DNA from: Svornostia abyssi | GTDB taxonomy: Bacteria > Actinomycetota > Thermoleophilia > Solirubrobacterales > Solirubrobacteraceae | Assembly (NCBI GenBank): GCA_024666565.1 | Contig: CP088295.1 | Coordinates: 1,426,001-1,490,000, forward strand | Reading direction: 5' to 3' | DNA: 64,000 bases | In this document: piece after piece, positions 8,369 to 17,562 of the stretch | Layout of the letters: each line of letters starts with the position of its first letter | Numbering within the stretch: the stretch's first letter is position 1 | Translations under genes and position numbers: made by a program | Notes under the pieces: model-generated | Seen by the model: only the letters and a program-made list of their open reading frames with translations | Database searches by the model: none | What the model was told of the DNA's origin: nothing

Positions 8369-9112
8369 ATGGTGGGTCGACTCCGACAGATCGTCGCCTT
8401 CGGCGGTGGTGGCTTCTCGATGGAAGCCGGCAACCCGTTGCTCGACGACTACGTGCTGTCCCTGACGGGCAAGGAGCGCCCGAAGGTCTGCTTCGTGCCG
8501 ACCGCGTCCGGTGACGCCGACCACTACGTGGTCCGCTTCTACCGCGCGTTCTCCGGCGCGCGTTGCGAGGCGTCGCACGTGTCGCTGTTCCGCCGCGACA
8601 AGGGCGGCGGCATCGACGAGTGCGTCGGCGAGCACCTCCTCAACCAGGATCTGATCTACGTCGGCGGTGGCAGCGTCATCTCGCTGCTGGGCGTCTGGAA
8701 GGCGCACGGCCTCGACGAGATCCTGCTCGAGGCGTGGGATCGCGGCATCGTGCTGTGCGGTCTGAGCGCCGGCTCGCTCTGCTGGTTCGAGCAGTCGGTC
8801 ACCGCGTTCCACGGGGCCCCGATGAAGGTCGAGGGCCTCGGCATGCTGCCGTACTCCAACTGCGTGCACTACGACGGCGAGCCCGCGCGGCGCACCGAGT
8901 ACCACCGCTTCCTGCAGGAGGGGATGATCCCCGGCTACGCCGCCGAGGACGGTGCGGCGCTGCACTTCATCGGCGACGACCTCGCACGGGTCGTCTCCTC
9001 CCGGCCCAAGGCGAAGGCGTACCGCGTCGAGGACACCGGGGGTGAGGTGAGCGAAGTGGCGATCCAGCCGACGTACCTGGGGGCCGAGACCCTGTCGCTC
9101 GCGGCGGCCTGA
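8369..9112 (+). CDS. Peptidase S51 family protein (peptidase E-like), copy 1
   Basis: A 247-residue class I glutamine-amidotransferase-fold serine peptidase. The nucleophile elbow is GLSAGSLCW near residue 135, and YVGGGSVISLL and CVHYDGEPARRTEYH are other family blocks. Peptidase E members cleave Asp-X dipeptides; the real substrate here is unknown. A paralogue follows 17 bases downstream, so the two are probably cotranscribed tandem duplicates. Confidence 0.85.
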   Translation: MVGRLRQIVAFGGGGFSMEAGNPLLDDYVLSLTGKERPKVCFVPTASGDADHYVVRFYRAFSGARCEASHVSLFRRDKGGGIDECVGEHLLNQDLIYVGGGSVISLLGVWKAHGLDEILLEAWDRGIVLCGLSAGSLCWFEQSVTAFHGAPMKVEGLGMLPYSNCVHYDGEPARRTEYHRFLQEGMIPGYAAEDGAALHFIGDDLARVVSSRPKAKAYRVEDTGGEVSEVAIQPTYLGAETLSLAAA

Positions 9113-9129
9113 GACACTTTCGCGCACGG

Positions 9130-9901
9130 ATGCGCACGATCTTCGCCATGGGGGGCGGGGGCTTCACGATGGAGCCTGAGAATCCCGCCCTCGACGACTA
9201 CATCCTCTCGCTGGCCCGCAAGCCGGTGCCGAAGGTGCTGTTCCTGCCCACGGCGAGCGGGGACCCGAACGAGCACATCCACAAGTTCATGGGCGCGTTC
9301 GGGCACAAGGTGTGCGAGCCCGACCACCTCTCGCTCTTCCGGCTGGGCTCCAACCCGGTGGACCTCGAGGCGCTGCTGTTCGCCCAGGACATCATCTACG
9401 TGGGCGGCGGCTCGATGCGCAACCTGCTGGCGATCTGGCGGGTCCACGAACTCGATCGCATCCTGCGCGAGTGCTGGGAGCGCGGCGTCGTGCTCGCCGG
9501 CCTGAGCGCCGGCGCGATGTGCTGGATGGACTGGGGGGTCACGAAGAGCGGTGGCCGGCCGGAGCCGTGCGAGGGCATGGGGCTCCTCCCCGGCTCGCTG
9601 ACGGTCCACTACGACGGCGAGGCGGACCGGCGGCCGGTGTACCTGCAGGCCGTCGCCGACGGCACGCTGCCCGCCCGGCTACGCGGCCGACGACGGTGTC
9701 GGCCTGCTGTTTCGCGAGCGCGAGTTCGTCACCGCGGTGTCGTCGCGGCCGGGCGGGCGCGCGTTCCATGTGGAGCGGCGCGACGGCGAGGCCGTCGAGG
9801 AGCCGCTGGCCGTGGAGTATCTCGGCGGGGTCGTGAGCCCCACGCCGCGGGTGTCCGACGACATCCGCGAGTTCCGCGCGACGCGCGCCATGGGCCGCTG
9901 A
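9130..9901 (+). CDS. Peptidase S51 family protein (peptidase E-like), copy 2, one frameshift
   Basis: A paralogue of the preceding gene, about 256 residues: shared FAMGGGGFTMEPENPALDDYI block, YVGGGSMRNLL, nucleophile elbow GLSAGAMCW and VHYDGEADRRP. The frame breaks at the CCC at 9674-9676. Dropping one C joins GTLPA to GYAADDGVGLLF, parallel to GYAAEDGAALHF in copy 1, and coding then runs to the stop at 9901. Both copies keep the catalytic Ser, so both are probably active. Confidence 0.85.
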
Positions 9902-9962
9902 GCGCGCACCCGCTCGCCGATTCACGACATGTGGCGCACGGAGGGCCCCGCATGCCTAGTGT

Positions 9963-11526
9963 GTGGTCGACCCAACCTGGGAACAACAGACCCAAATGGA
10001 GAGTTCACCCTCACCAACCTCTCCGATCCGGGTCCTGGTCGCCGATGACGAGGCCCCGCTGCGCGAGGCGGTCTGCGAGCTGATCGCAGACGATCCCGCG
10101 TGCGTCGTCGTCGGGCAGGCGCCCAACGCTGAGGAGGCGCTGCGGCTGATCGCCGAGCACGCGCCGGACGTCGCGCTCGTCGACGTCAAGATGCCGCTGG
10201 GTGGGGGGGCTGCGGGTGGCGCAGGACGTGCAGCTCTCCGGCGCGGGCACGCAGGTGATCGCCCTCTCGGCGTACGCGGACCGCGGGACGGTGGCGAAGC
10301 TGTTGCGGGCCGGCGCGGTGGGCTACCTCGTCAAGGGCGCGGCGTCGGCGGAGATCATCCAGGCGATTCATCGGGCGGCGCGTGGTCAGGCGAGCATGTC
10401 GTCGAGCACGATCACCGGGGTGATCGACGTCCTGTCCGGCGACATCGCCGAGCAGCGCGCCGCCGATCAGATGCAGCGTCACACCGACGAGCGCACGCGC
10501 GGCCTGCTGGAGCTCGCGCCCGACGCGGTCGTGGTGGCCGACGAGCGCGGTGAGATCGTCCTCGTCAACCGGCAGACGGAGCTGATGTTCGGCTACGACC
10601 GGTCCGAGCTGCTCGGCCGGCGGGTGGAGCGGCTGCTGCCCGAGCGGTTCGTCGAGCGGCACGTCGGCCACCGCGCGGGCTACATGGACGACCCCCGCAC
10701 CCGGGAGATGGGCGTCGGGCTCGAGCTGGCGGGCCGGCGCAAGGACGGCAGCGAGTTCCCCGTGGACATCTCCCTCTCGGCGGTGGAAGAGGAGACCGGC
10801 AGGCTGGTGACCGCGTTCGTCCGCGACGCGACGGAGCGCAAGGCGCAGGAGGCCCTGCGGCGCCGGGACGCCGAGCGCCGCGCGCTGCTCGGGCATCTCG
10901 TCGCCGTCGCCGAGGACGAGCGCCAGCGGATCGCGGCGGACATCCACGACGACTCGATCCAGGCGATGGCCGCGGCCAGCATCCGCCTGCAGATCCTGCG
11001 GCGCCGTATGGCGGGCTCCGAGGAGATCGGGCTCCTCGACGAGCTGGCCACGACGATGGATCTCGCGATCGACCGGCTGCGCCATCTGCTCTTCGAGCTG
11101 CGCCCCCCGGCGCTGGACCGCGAGGGGATCATCCCCGCGCTGCAGCTGTACCTGCAGGAGTCGGGCGCTGAGGTCGACTACCGGCTCGAGGAGGCCCTGC
11201 GCGATGAGCCGCCCCCGGAGACGCGCGTGATCCTCTACCGGCTGGCCCAGGAGGCGCTGACCAACGTGCGCAAGCACGCCCGCGCCACCGCGGCGTCCGT
11301 GCTGCTGGAGCAGGACGACGACGGCTACCGGTTGCGTGTCAGCGACAACGGGGTCGGCTTCCATGTCGGCGAGGCGACGCCGGTGCCCGGCCACCTCGGC
11401 CTCGCCGCGATGCGTGAGCGCGCCGAGCTCGCCGGCGGGTGGCTGCGCATCGACAGCACCGCCGGGGCAGGCACCACGGTGGAGTGCTGGATCCCGCCCC
11501 ACGAGGCCGTGCCGGTGGAGGCATGA
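9963..11526 (+). CDS. Hybrid sensor kinase: REC-PAS-HisKA_3-HATPase, one frameshift
   Basis: About 520 residues (509 if it starts at the ATG at 9996). A NarL-like receiver comes first, with the phospho-acceptor Asp in ALVDVKMP; then a PAS domain ([13 protein letters not shown] to VRDATERK); then a HisKA_3 dimerisation helix with the His in [10 protein letters not shown]; then an ATPase ([19 protein letters not shown]). The frame breaks in the seven-G run at 10203-10209; removing one G restores [13 protein letters not shown]. No membrane helix, so it is a cytosolic sensor. It overlaps the REC-EAL gene by ATGA, which makes that protein its likely partner. Confidence 0.88.
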
Positions 11527-12704
11527 CGCACACGATCTCGGTCCTGCTCGCCGAGGACGACGAGCAGATGCGCATGGCCCTGACGAGCTTCATCGCCACC
11601 GAGCCGGGGTTCCTCCTCGTCGGCGCCGTCGCTGACGCGCAGGAGGCGATCGACCTCTCGCGCTCGCTCCAACCGGACGTCGTGCTCGTCGACGTCAACA
11701 TGCCCGGGGGCGGTGGCGCCAGAGCAACGCGGGAGATTCGGCGTCGGGTGCCGACGAGCCGCGTGCTCGCGCTGTCGGCGGCCAACGATCGGGCGACGGT
11801 GCTGGAGATGCTCGAGGCCGGCGCCGCGGGATACCTCGTCAAGGGCGGCCCGGTGCAAGAGATCAGCGACGCCATCCGCCGGGCCGCGACCGGCCGAGCG
11901 AGCCTGTCCGCCGACGTCGCTGGGGAGGTCGTCGACGAGCTTGCCGGTGAGCTCCAACTCCGCCGCCGGCGGGAGCGGCGGATGACGTCCCGCCTCGCGC
12001 GCGTGCGTGGGCTGATCGACGACCCCGCAGGCATGGCCATCGCGCTGCAGCCGGTCTGCGAGTTGGAACGCGGCGCCCCGGTCGGCTACGAGGCGCTCGC
12101 GCGGTTCGACGGGCGGCCGCCGCGCCCGCCGGATCACTGGTTCCGCGCGGCGGGCACGGTGGGCGTCGCCGAGGAGCTGGAGCTCGTCGCGTTGGAGCGC
12201 GCGCTGCGGCGGCTCGACGAGCTCCCGGACGGCGCGTTCCTGTCGCTGAACGGCTCGCCGAGCACGTTCGCCTGTCCAGCGGCGCGGCGCCTGCTGGCGG
12301 AGGCGGCCACCGATCGCCTGGTGCTCGAGATCACGGAGCACGCCCCGGTGGCGGACTACGACGCGCTCGCCGCGGATCTGCGGCCGCTGCGTGACCGCGG
12401 GGCCCGCGTCGCCATCGACGACGCGGGGGCGGGCTTTGCGAGCCTGCGCCACATCCTGCGGTTGTCGCCCGACGTCATCAAGCTCGACCGCTCGCTCGTC
12501 TCCGGGATCTCGCGCGATCGGGCGCAGCAGGCGCTCGCCGGCGGGCTCATCTCGTTCGCCGAGAAGATGGGCGCGCTGATCGTCGCGGAGGGCATCGAAC
12601 TCGCCGAGGAGCTGGGGACGCTCCGCGAGCTGGGCGTGCGCTACGGCCAGGGCTTTCTGCTGGCCCGCCCGACCAGCTCACCGCTGCGCGCCGCGGCCAG
12701 CTGA
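11523..12704 (+). CDS. Response regulator REC-EAL, predicted c-di-GMP phosphodiesterase
   Basis: 393 residues. Receiver 1-125 has the acidic pair EDDEQ and the phospho-Asp in VLVDVNMP. An EAL domain fills about 170-385 and retains the catalytic set: [39 protein letters not shown] and VAEGIE. It should hydrolyse c-di-GMP under control of phosphorylation. Its receiver is closely similar to that of the upstream kinase (shared GYLVKG and RAA.G.AS patterns), which suggests a tandem duplication. Start at 11523 overlaps the kinase stop. Confidence 0.9.
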   Translation: MTHTISVLLAEDDEQMRMALTSFIATEPGFLLVGAVADAQEAIDLSRSLQPDVVLVDVNMPGGGGARATREIRRRVPTSRVLALSAANDRATVLEMLEAGAAGYLVKGGPVQEISDAIRRAATGRASLSADVAGEVVDELAGELQLRRRRERRMTSRLARVRGLIDDPAGMAIALQPVCELERGAPVGYEALARFDGRPPRPPDHWFRAAGTVGVAEELELVALERALRRLDELPDGAFLSLNGSPSTFACPAARRLLAEAATDRLVLEITEHAPVADYDALAADLRPLRDRGARVAIDDAGAGFASLRHILRLSPDVIKLDRSLVSGISRDRAQQALAGGLISFAEKMGALIVAEGIELAEELGTLRELGVRYGQGFLLARPTSSPLRAAAS

Positions 12705-12747
12705 CCGGCCGCGGCGCGCATGGGCGGGACCCCCCAGGCTCAGGTCG

Positions 12748-14611
12748 TCAGCCGGCGGCCACCGGCACGCGGGTGGGGGCCTGGCGCGGCGCGGGCTCAC
12801 GGACGGGCGCCGGCGCGCCGCCGCGCGGGTCCTCGTCCGTCGGCTCGTCCCCGGCGGCCCGGGCGATGCCCATCGCGAGCGCTGTGATGAACGCGCCGCA
12901 GAGCAGCAGCATGAGCAGCGCGGCGGGGGTCCACAGCCACCCGGGCACGTAGTCCTTGCGCTCGGTCTGCATGACCTCGTGGTCGGACAGGAACGTCGCC
13001 GAGAACTGCGCCGGGCGCGTGACGCCGGGGGGTGGGGATGCTGGGCTCGCGCGGGAGGTGGAGCGGCAGGTTCAGCATCGCCCGGTCGGAGTTCATGCGG
13101 ATCGACGTCTTCCACGTGCCGTAGAGGGGGACCGGCCCGTTCGAGCGGTAGACGCCCGGCGCGATCTCCTCCATGCGCCGGGTGACGATCCCGCCGCCCT
13201 GCCACGCGGTCGCCGACAGCCACTCCGGGTTCTTGGCCATCTCGCTCGGGATCCGCGCGGTGACGATCGCCTGGCGCTCGCCCGCGTCGCCGGCGACGGG
13301 CGTGAGCGTCACGGCGGCGCGCAGATCCGTCGGGTTCGACGTCCACAGCGCGTTGGCGCCGAGCACGACGAGGATGCCCGCCGCGGCCCAGGCGGCGGTG
13401 CGGCGCGTCTGGCGCACCGGCAGGGTGCCGCGCATGGCGGCTCCGAGGAGCGCGCCGAGCAGGCCGCCCGCGAGGCCCGCGAGGATCGCGGTGGGCAGGC
13501 CCTCGGGGACGATGGCGAGCGTCCACGGGGTCGGCATCGCGACCTGCGAGTACGCGTACATCCCGGCGAAGCTCGCGGCGCCCACGATCGGCCCGGCGAT
13601 GACGCCGAACTTCAGGGGCTCGCGGACGAGCTTGCGGTTCCAGGCGAGCGCCTCGATGACGAGCGCCTCGACGATGAACAGCGGCATCGCGGGCGCGACC
13701 TGGCCGAGGCCCATGACCGCCAGTTCCATGGCGCCGCGGGCGACGAGGTAGAACGCGACGACCCGCAGCGCGCCGCCGCGGCCGAGCCACAGCCGGCCGC
13801 AGATGAGCGCGAGCGAGCCGGCGAGGGACATGAGCAGCGGCTGCCAGACGAGGCGGTACTGCTGGATGCCCCAGTCGAACTCCGTGGCCCAGAAGGCGAT
13901 GGCGAACAGCAGCGCGCCCGGCAGGGTGACGCGGACGATCTGCTCGCCCAGTGAACGGGCGGGGTCGGAGGGCTTCTGGCCGACGGCGCGCTTGGCCTCG
14001 AGGACGAGGACCGCCAGGACCGGGACGGAGAGGATCGCGCCGTTGATCATCACGAGATGGGTCGGGCCCCAGAGCGTGACGTCCTGGCCGAACATGCGGT
14101 GCCAGATGTCGTCGAGGGGAAAGCCGGTGAGCGCGAACGCGCCGCAGATCAGCATGAGCAGGCCACCGACCGGGGCGGTCATCCCGCCCGGGAGGCGGAT
14201 GGCGCGCACCGACGGGTGCTTCGCGGTCTGATGCAGGCCGACCGACAGCAGCCCGGCGGCGAACAGCGAGTAGAGCGCGTAGAGGATGAAGTAGTGCGAC
14301 GGGTTCGCCAGCGGTCCCTCGTCGCGACCGACGCCGGCGTGCAGGGAGATGTCCCAGAAGACGCCGAACCCGCCGGAGATGAGGCCGAGGGTGCCGACGG
14401 CGAAGGGCAGCGCCGCCCAGGGCTCCATGCCGAGGAGGCGGCCGGTGGCGTCACCGGCGCGTGCCAGGAGGGTGGTCTTCCCCTTGATGTGCGCGAGCAC
14501 GAGCCACAGCAGCAGCGCCGTCGTGACGGACGCGAACAGCGTGGCGATGGCGATCTGCGCTTCGGGGGCGCCGGCGGCGGGCGCGTCCGCGGCGGCGAAG
14601 AGGGTGGTCAT
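12748..14611 (-). CDS. Large polytopic membrane protein of unknown function, one frameshift
   Basis: About 620 residues with a dozen or more hydrophobic helices in the first 430, one long outside loop (about 430-560, beta-rich, with GVYRSNGPVPLYGTWKT), then a final helix in GWLWTPAALLMLLLCGAF. The loop resembles small FixH/YtkA-type beta domains, but I cannot assign the family. The frame breaks in the six-G run at 13027-13032; dropping one base joins SIPTP to GVTRPAQFSATF. An AGGAG ribosome site precedes the ATG. Upstream lie three tandem TetR-type operators and a divergent TetR gene. Confidence 0.75.
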
Positions 14612-14647
14612 CCGGTGGTGCTCCTGCAGGTCAGTGCGGGACGGAAT

Positions 14648-14689
14648 GTACAGCGATGTATGTACAGCACTGTATGTACAGAGCTGTAT
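14648..14689. promoter_or_regulatory. Three contiguous 14-base operators (GTACA-N4-TGTAT)
   Basis: Three head-to-tail copies, GTACAGCGATGTAT, GTACAGCACTGTAT and GTACAGAGCTGTAT, fill 14648-14661, 14662-14675 and 14676-14689 with no gap. Each is a near-palindrome. They sit 37-78 bases upstream of the membrane-protein ATG and 71-112 bases upstream of the divergent TetR gene. A fourth site of the same form lies in front of the second TetR gene. Confidence 0.8.
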
Positions 14690-14759
14690 ATCCAGCTGTC
14701 AAGGGCCGGTCTGTGAGCGCGGACACATGGCCCAGGAGCGGATGTGCTTAGCTCGCAGG

Positions 14760-15377
14760 GTGTCCACGCCCCGCATGAACGCCGACGAGCGGCGCAACCA
14801 GCTGCTCGACATCCTCTGCGACATCGTGCTCAGCGAAGGGTTCGCCGCGGTGTCGATCGACCGCATCGCGCGTGACGCGAACATCGCGCGGACCGTGATC
14901 TACTCGCACTTCGGCAACCTCGACGGGATGCTCGACGCGCTCGTGGAACGTACGGCCGACCGCGCGCTCGCGCAGGTGCGCAGCGTCGTGCCGGACTTCC
15001 CGATCAGCGAGGACCCCGGCGACGTGCTCGCCGACGCGATCGGCACGTTCACGAGCGTCGTGCGGTCCGATCCCGTGACGTGGCGGATCGTGCTGCTCCC
15101 GTCCGACGGCGCGCCGGCGCAGTTGCGGGAGCGCCTCGGGAGCGCCCGTAACGCGATCGAGACGCTGCTGTCCCCGCTCGTCGAGTGGGGCATCGAAGCG
15201 CTGGGCGTGCGTGACCTCGAGCTCGACGTCGAGCTCGTCTCGCACGCGATTGTGCTCCTCGGTGAGGACGGCGCGCGACTGACGTTGACCGACCCCGACC
15301 GCTATCCGCCCGAGCGCCTGAAGGCGTTCGCGCGGTCACTCATCATGGTCGCGACAAAGCCCGCCGCGGGCGCGTAG
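14760..15377 (+). CDS. TetR-family transcriptional regulator 1
   Basis: About 205 residues. The N-terminal TetR helix-turn-helix reads FAAVSIDRIARDANIARTVIYSHFGNLDGMLDAL (roughly residues 25-60). The C-terminal helical ligand domain is unlike others I know. I take the GTG at 14760; an ATG at 14739 with GGAG before it is an alternative. It is divergent from the membrane protein and reads away from the operator triplet, so it probably represses that gene and itself. It ends 2 bases from the convergent TetR 2. Confidence 0.85.
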   Translation: MSTPRMNADERRNQLLDILCDIVLSEGFAAVSIDRIARDANIARTVIYSHFGNLDGMLDALVERTADRALAQVRSVVPDFPISEDPGDVLADAIGTFTSVVRSDPVTWRIVLLPSDGAPAQLRERLGSARNAIETLLSPLVEWGIEALGVRDLELDVELVSHAIVLLGEDGARLTLTDPDRYPPERLKAFARSLIMVATKPAAGA

Positions 15378-15379
15378 CC

Positions 15380-15976
15380 TCAGCGCGCGACGGCGGGAGC
15401 GGTGTCGGCCGCGAAGCCGCGGAGCATGCCGCGCTGCACGATGATCCGCGCCTCGTCGGGCGTCATCTCGCCGTGCTGCATCGCGCGGTTGGCCGACATC
15501 ATGAGCCCCTCGAGCGCGAAGCCGATCGCGAGGGCGGACACGTCGGAGGTGAATTCCCCCGCAGCCTGCGCCTGCTCGATGAGGGGCAGGACCGACGCGT
15601 CGAAGGCCTGACGCGCCTCGGCGTGGTGGCGCGGGTCCTGGTCGGCGATCAGCCCGTAGGGCTCGCTCATGTCGAGCAGCTCGGCGATGAGCCGCCCGAG
15701 CTTGGCACTGGGGCCGGCGCCGTTGTCCCCGGGTGCGAGCGCGTCGGCGATGATCGACTGGGCTCGTGTGAACGCCTGCTCGCGCAGTGCGTTGACGACC
15801 TCCTCACGCGAGGCGAAGTGGCGGTACAGCGTGGCACGGCCGACGCCCGACGCCTCGGCGATCTGCACCATGCTGGCTTCGGGGTCCGACGCGATGAGGC
15901 GGGCGGCGTGTTCGAGGATGCGGGAGCGGTTGCGCTCCGCGTCAGCCCGGGGTGAGCGGGTGCCGTTCGTGGCCAT
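15380..15976 (-). CDS. TetR-family transcriptional regulator 2
   Basis: 198 residues. The HTH spans about 30-70, with MVQIAEASGVGRATLYRHFASREEV. It is convergent with TetR 1, with the stops 2 bases apart. Its promoter carries a single copy of the operator motif found three times before the membrane protein, so both regulators may read the same DNA word, or one of them controls the whole locus. Confidence 0.87.
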   Translation of the reverse strand: MATNGTRSPRADAERNRSRILEHAARLIASDPEASMVQIAEASGVGRATLYRHFASREEVVNALREQAFTRAQSIIADALAPGDNGAGPSAKLGRLIAELLDMSEPYGLIADQDPRHHAEARQAFDASVLPLIEQAQAAGEFTSDVSALAIGFALEGLMMSANRAMQHGEMTPDEARIIVQRGMLRGFAADTAPAVAR

Positions 15977-15984
15977 GTCACGCG

Positions 15985-15990
15985 ATGATA
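15985..15990 (-). promoter_or_regulatory. -10 hexamer of tetR 2, leaderless geometry
   Basis: TATCAT (minus strand) ends 8 bases before the ATG at 15976. Confidence 0.55.
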
Positions 15991-16002
15991 TTCAACGCGG
16001 CC

Positions 16003-16016
16003 GTACAATTCTGTAC
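16003..16016. promoter_or_regulatory. TetR-type operator in front of tetR 2
   Basis: GTACAATTCTGTAC is a perfect 5-base inverted repeat with a 4-base centre. It covers the -35 position relative to TATCAT and matches the three sites at 14648-14689. Confidence 0.7.
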
Positions 16017-16024
16017 ACAGCGTC

Positions 16025-16462
16025 TTATCCACCGGTTCCGGTGTCACCGTTTATGGTGACGGTGAGTGAGCGGGGGCCGCCTGCGTCGCGATGCTCACAC
16101 AGGTACACCCCCTGCCAGGTGCCGAGATCCAGGCGCCCGTCGGCGACCGGGAGCGTCAGCGAGGGACCGAGCAGCGACGCCTTGATGTGCGCCGGCATGT
16201 CGTCGGGACCCTCGAGGGTGTGGGTCCATCCGCCGAACTGCTCGGGCACGGCGGCGTTGAACCACGTCTCGAAGTCGCGCCGCACATCCGGGCTCGCGTT
16301 CTCGTTGAGCGTCAGCGAGGCCGAGGTGTGGCGGATGAACAGGTGAGCGAGGCCGACTCGGACGGCGCGCAGTTCGGGCACCGCCTCGACGATCTCGCCG
16401 GTGATGAGATGAAAGCCGCGAGGGCGCGGGCGCAGCGTGATGTCCCGGCGGATCCACGGCAT
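16025..16462 (-). CDS. YjbQ/UPF0047 family protein
   Basis: 145 residues, full length for the UPF0047 (YjbQ) family. Signature parts are VGLAHLFIRHTSASLTLNEN, WTHTLEGPDDMPAHIKASL and LGTWQGVYLCEHRD. E. coli YjbQ has weak thiamine-phosphate synthase activity; the true role is unclear. It begins 6 bases after the alkyltransferase-like gene and is probably cotranscribed with it. Confidence 0.92.
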   Translation of the reverse strand: MPWIRRDITLRPRPRGFHLITGEIVEAVPELRAVRVGLAHLFIRHTSASLTLNENASPDVRRDFETWFNAAVPEQFGGWTHTLEGPDDMPAHIKASLLGPSLTLPVADGRLDLGTWQGVYLCEHRDAGGPRSLTVTINGDTGTGG

Positions 16463-16468
16463 GGCCGC

Positions 16469-16739
16469 TCACTCTGTCAGGTCGACCGGCATGCGGGCCA
16501 CGGCCATGTCGACGCGAGCTCCGCGGAACGGCACGCCCTCGTCGTCGAGCAGCGCGCGCTGGCGCTCGCCCTGCGTGAGGGAGCCGTCGGCCCGGACGAC
16601 GCGCCACCACGGCACCGGTTCGTCGGTCTCCGCAAGGACGGCGCCCGGCGAAGCGCGGCGCTCCGGGTGAGACGTCCCCGTACGTGCGGACGAACCCCTC
16701 GGGGATCGCGCGGATGCGCCGGAGGACCGATACGGTCAG
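16469..16739 (-). CDS. Alkyltransferase-like protein (ATL), one frameshift, uncertain start
   Basis: About 89 residues related to the DNA-binding domain of O6-alkylguanine transferase. It shows FVRTYGDVS and, where transferases have PCHR with the catalytic Cys, PWWRVVRADG, so it cannot transfer alkyl groups. ATLs flag alkylated bases for nucleotide excision repair. The frame breaks at the CCC at 16644-16646; removal of one base joins RFAG to AVLAETDEPVPWW. No ATG or GTG lies in frame, and the CTG at 16739 after AGGGGA is the best start I see. It overlaps the promoter of the divergent membrane gene. Confidence 0.8.
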
Positions 16740-16763
16740 CGATCCCCTAGCATCCGGCGACGC

Positions 16764-17562
16764 ATGCCCGAGCTCATCGACCTGCGCCGGCCCCGCGACC
16801 TGGGTGAGCTCCTCGGGCTCACCTTCACGCTGTGGTGGCGTCACCTCGCCGTGTTCCTTACGCTGGCGTTCGTCCTCATCGCCCCGACGGTGGTGCTCGT
16901 CGACGGGGTCTGGGCAGGTGCGCTGTTCGACCCCGAGAACACGGACGCAGCCGCCGAGGGCGTCAGCCAGCTGCTCTTCTCGGTGGTCATCCCTCCGCTC
17001 ATCACCGCGGTCCACGTCGTCGCGGTCGTGGAGATCGTCGCCGGCCGGCGGCCGAGCATCGGCGGGTCGTTGCGCTCCGCGCTGTCACGCACGCTCCCGC
17101 TGGTGGCGGCGGCGTTCCTGTACGGCGTGGTCGTGGTGCTCGGCGTCATCGCGCTCATCATCCCGGGCATCTGGCTCGGCGTCGCGTGCTATTTCGCGGC
17201 GCAGCACGTGGCCTACGACCGCGAGATGGGCGCCATCGCGGCGATCGGCGCGAGCTACGATCTCGTGAAGGGGTCGTGGTGGTGGACATTCGGGGTCCTC
17301 ATCGTCGTCGGCATCGTCTCCGCCGTCGTCCTCGTGCCCGCCATCATCGTGGTCGCGGCCGGGACGATGGTGATCGGCGGCGTCGCCGGTGGCGTGCTCT
17401 ATATCGCGACGCTCATCATCGCGAACACGATCGTGTACTCGTTCGGCGCGCTGGCGGGCACGCTGCTCTTCTTCGACCTCCGCGCCCGCCGCGGCATCGA
17501 CGTCCCCCCTCCCGGAGCCGGGCCCATACGGACCGGCGCCGGAACGCCCGGCGTTCGGCTAG
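16764..17562 (+). CDS. Polytopic membrane protein, about six helices, one frameshift near the C-terminus
   Basis: About 265 residues. The N-terminus (ELIDLRRPRDLGELLGLTFTLWWRH) is soluble, followed by helices and a repeated small-residue pattern like glycerophosphodiester phosphodiesterase membrane domains. Function unknown. The frame breaks in the six-C run at 17504-17509; after dropping one C the tail reads EPGPYGPAPERPAFG and ends at 17562, 4 bases into the convergent Fic gene. A TAGCAT hexamer ends 10 bases before the ATG. Confidence 0.75.
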
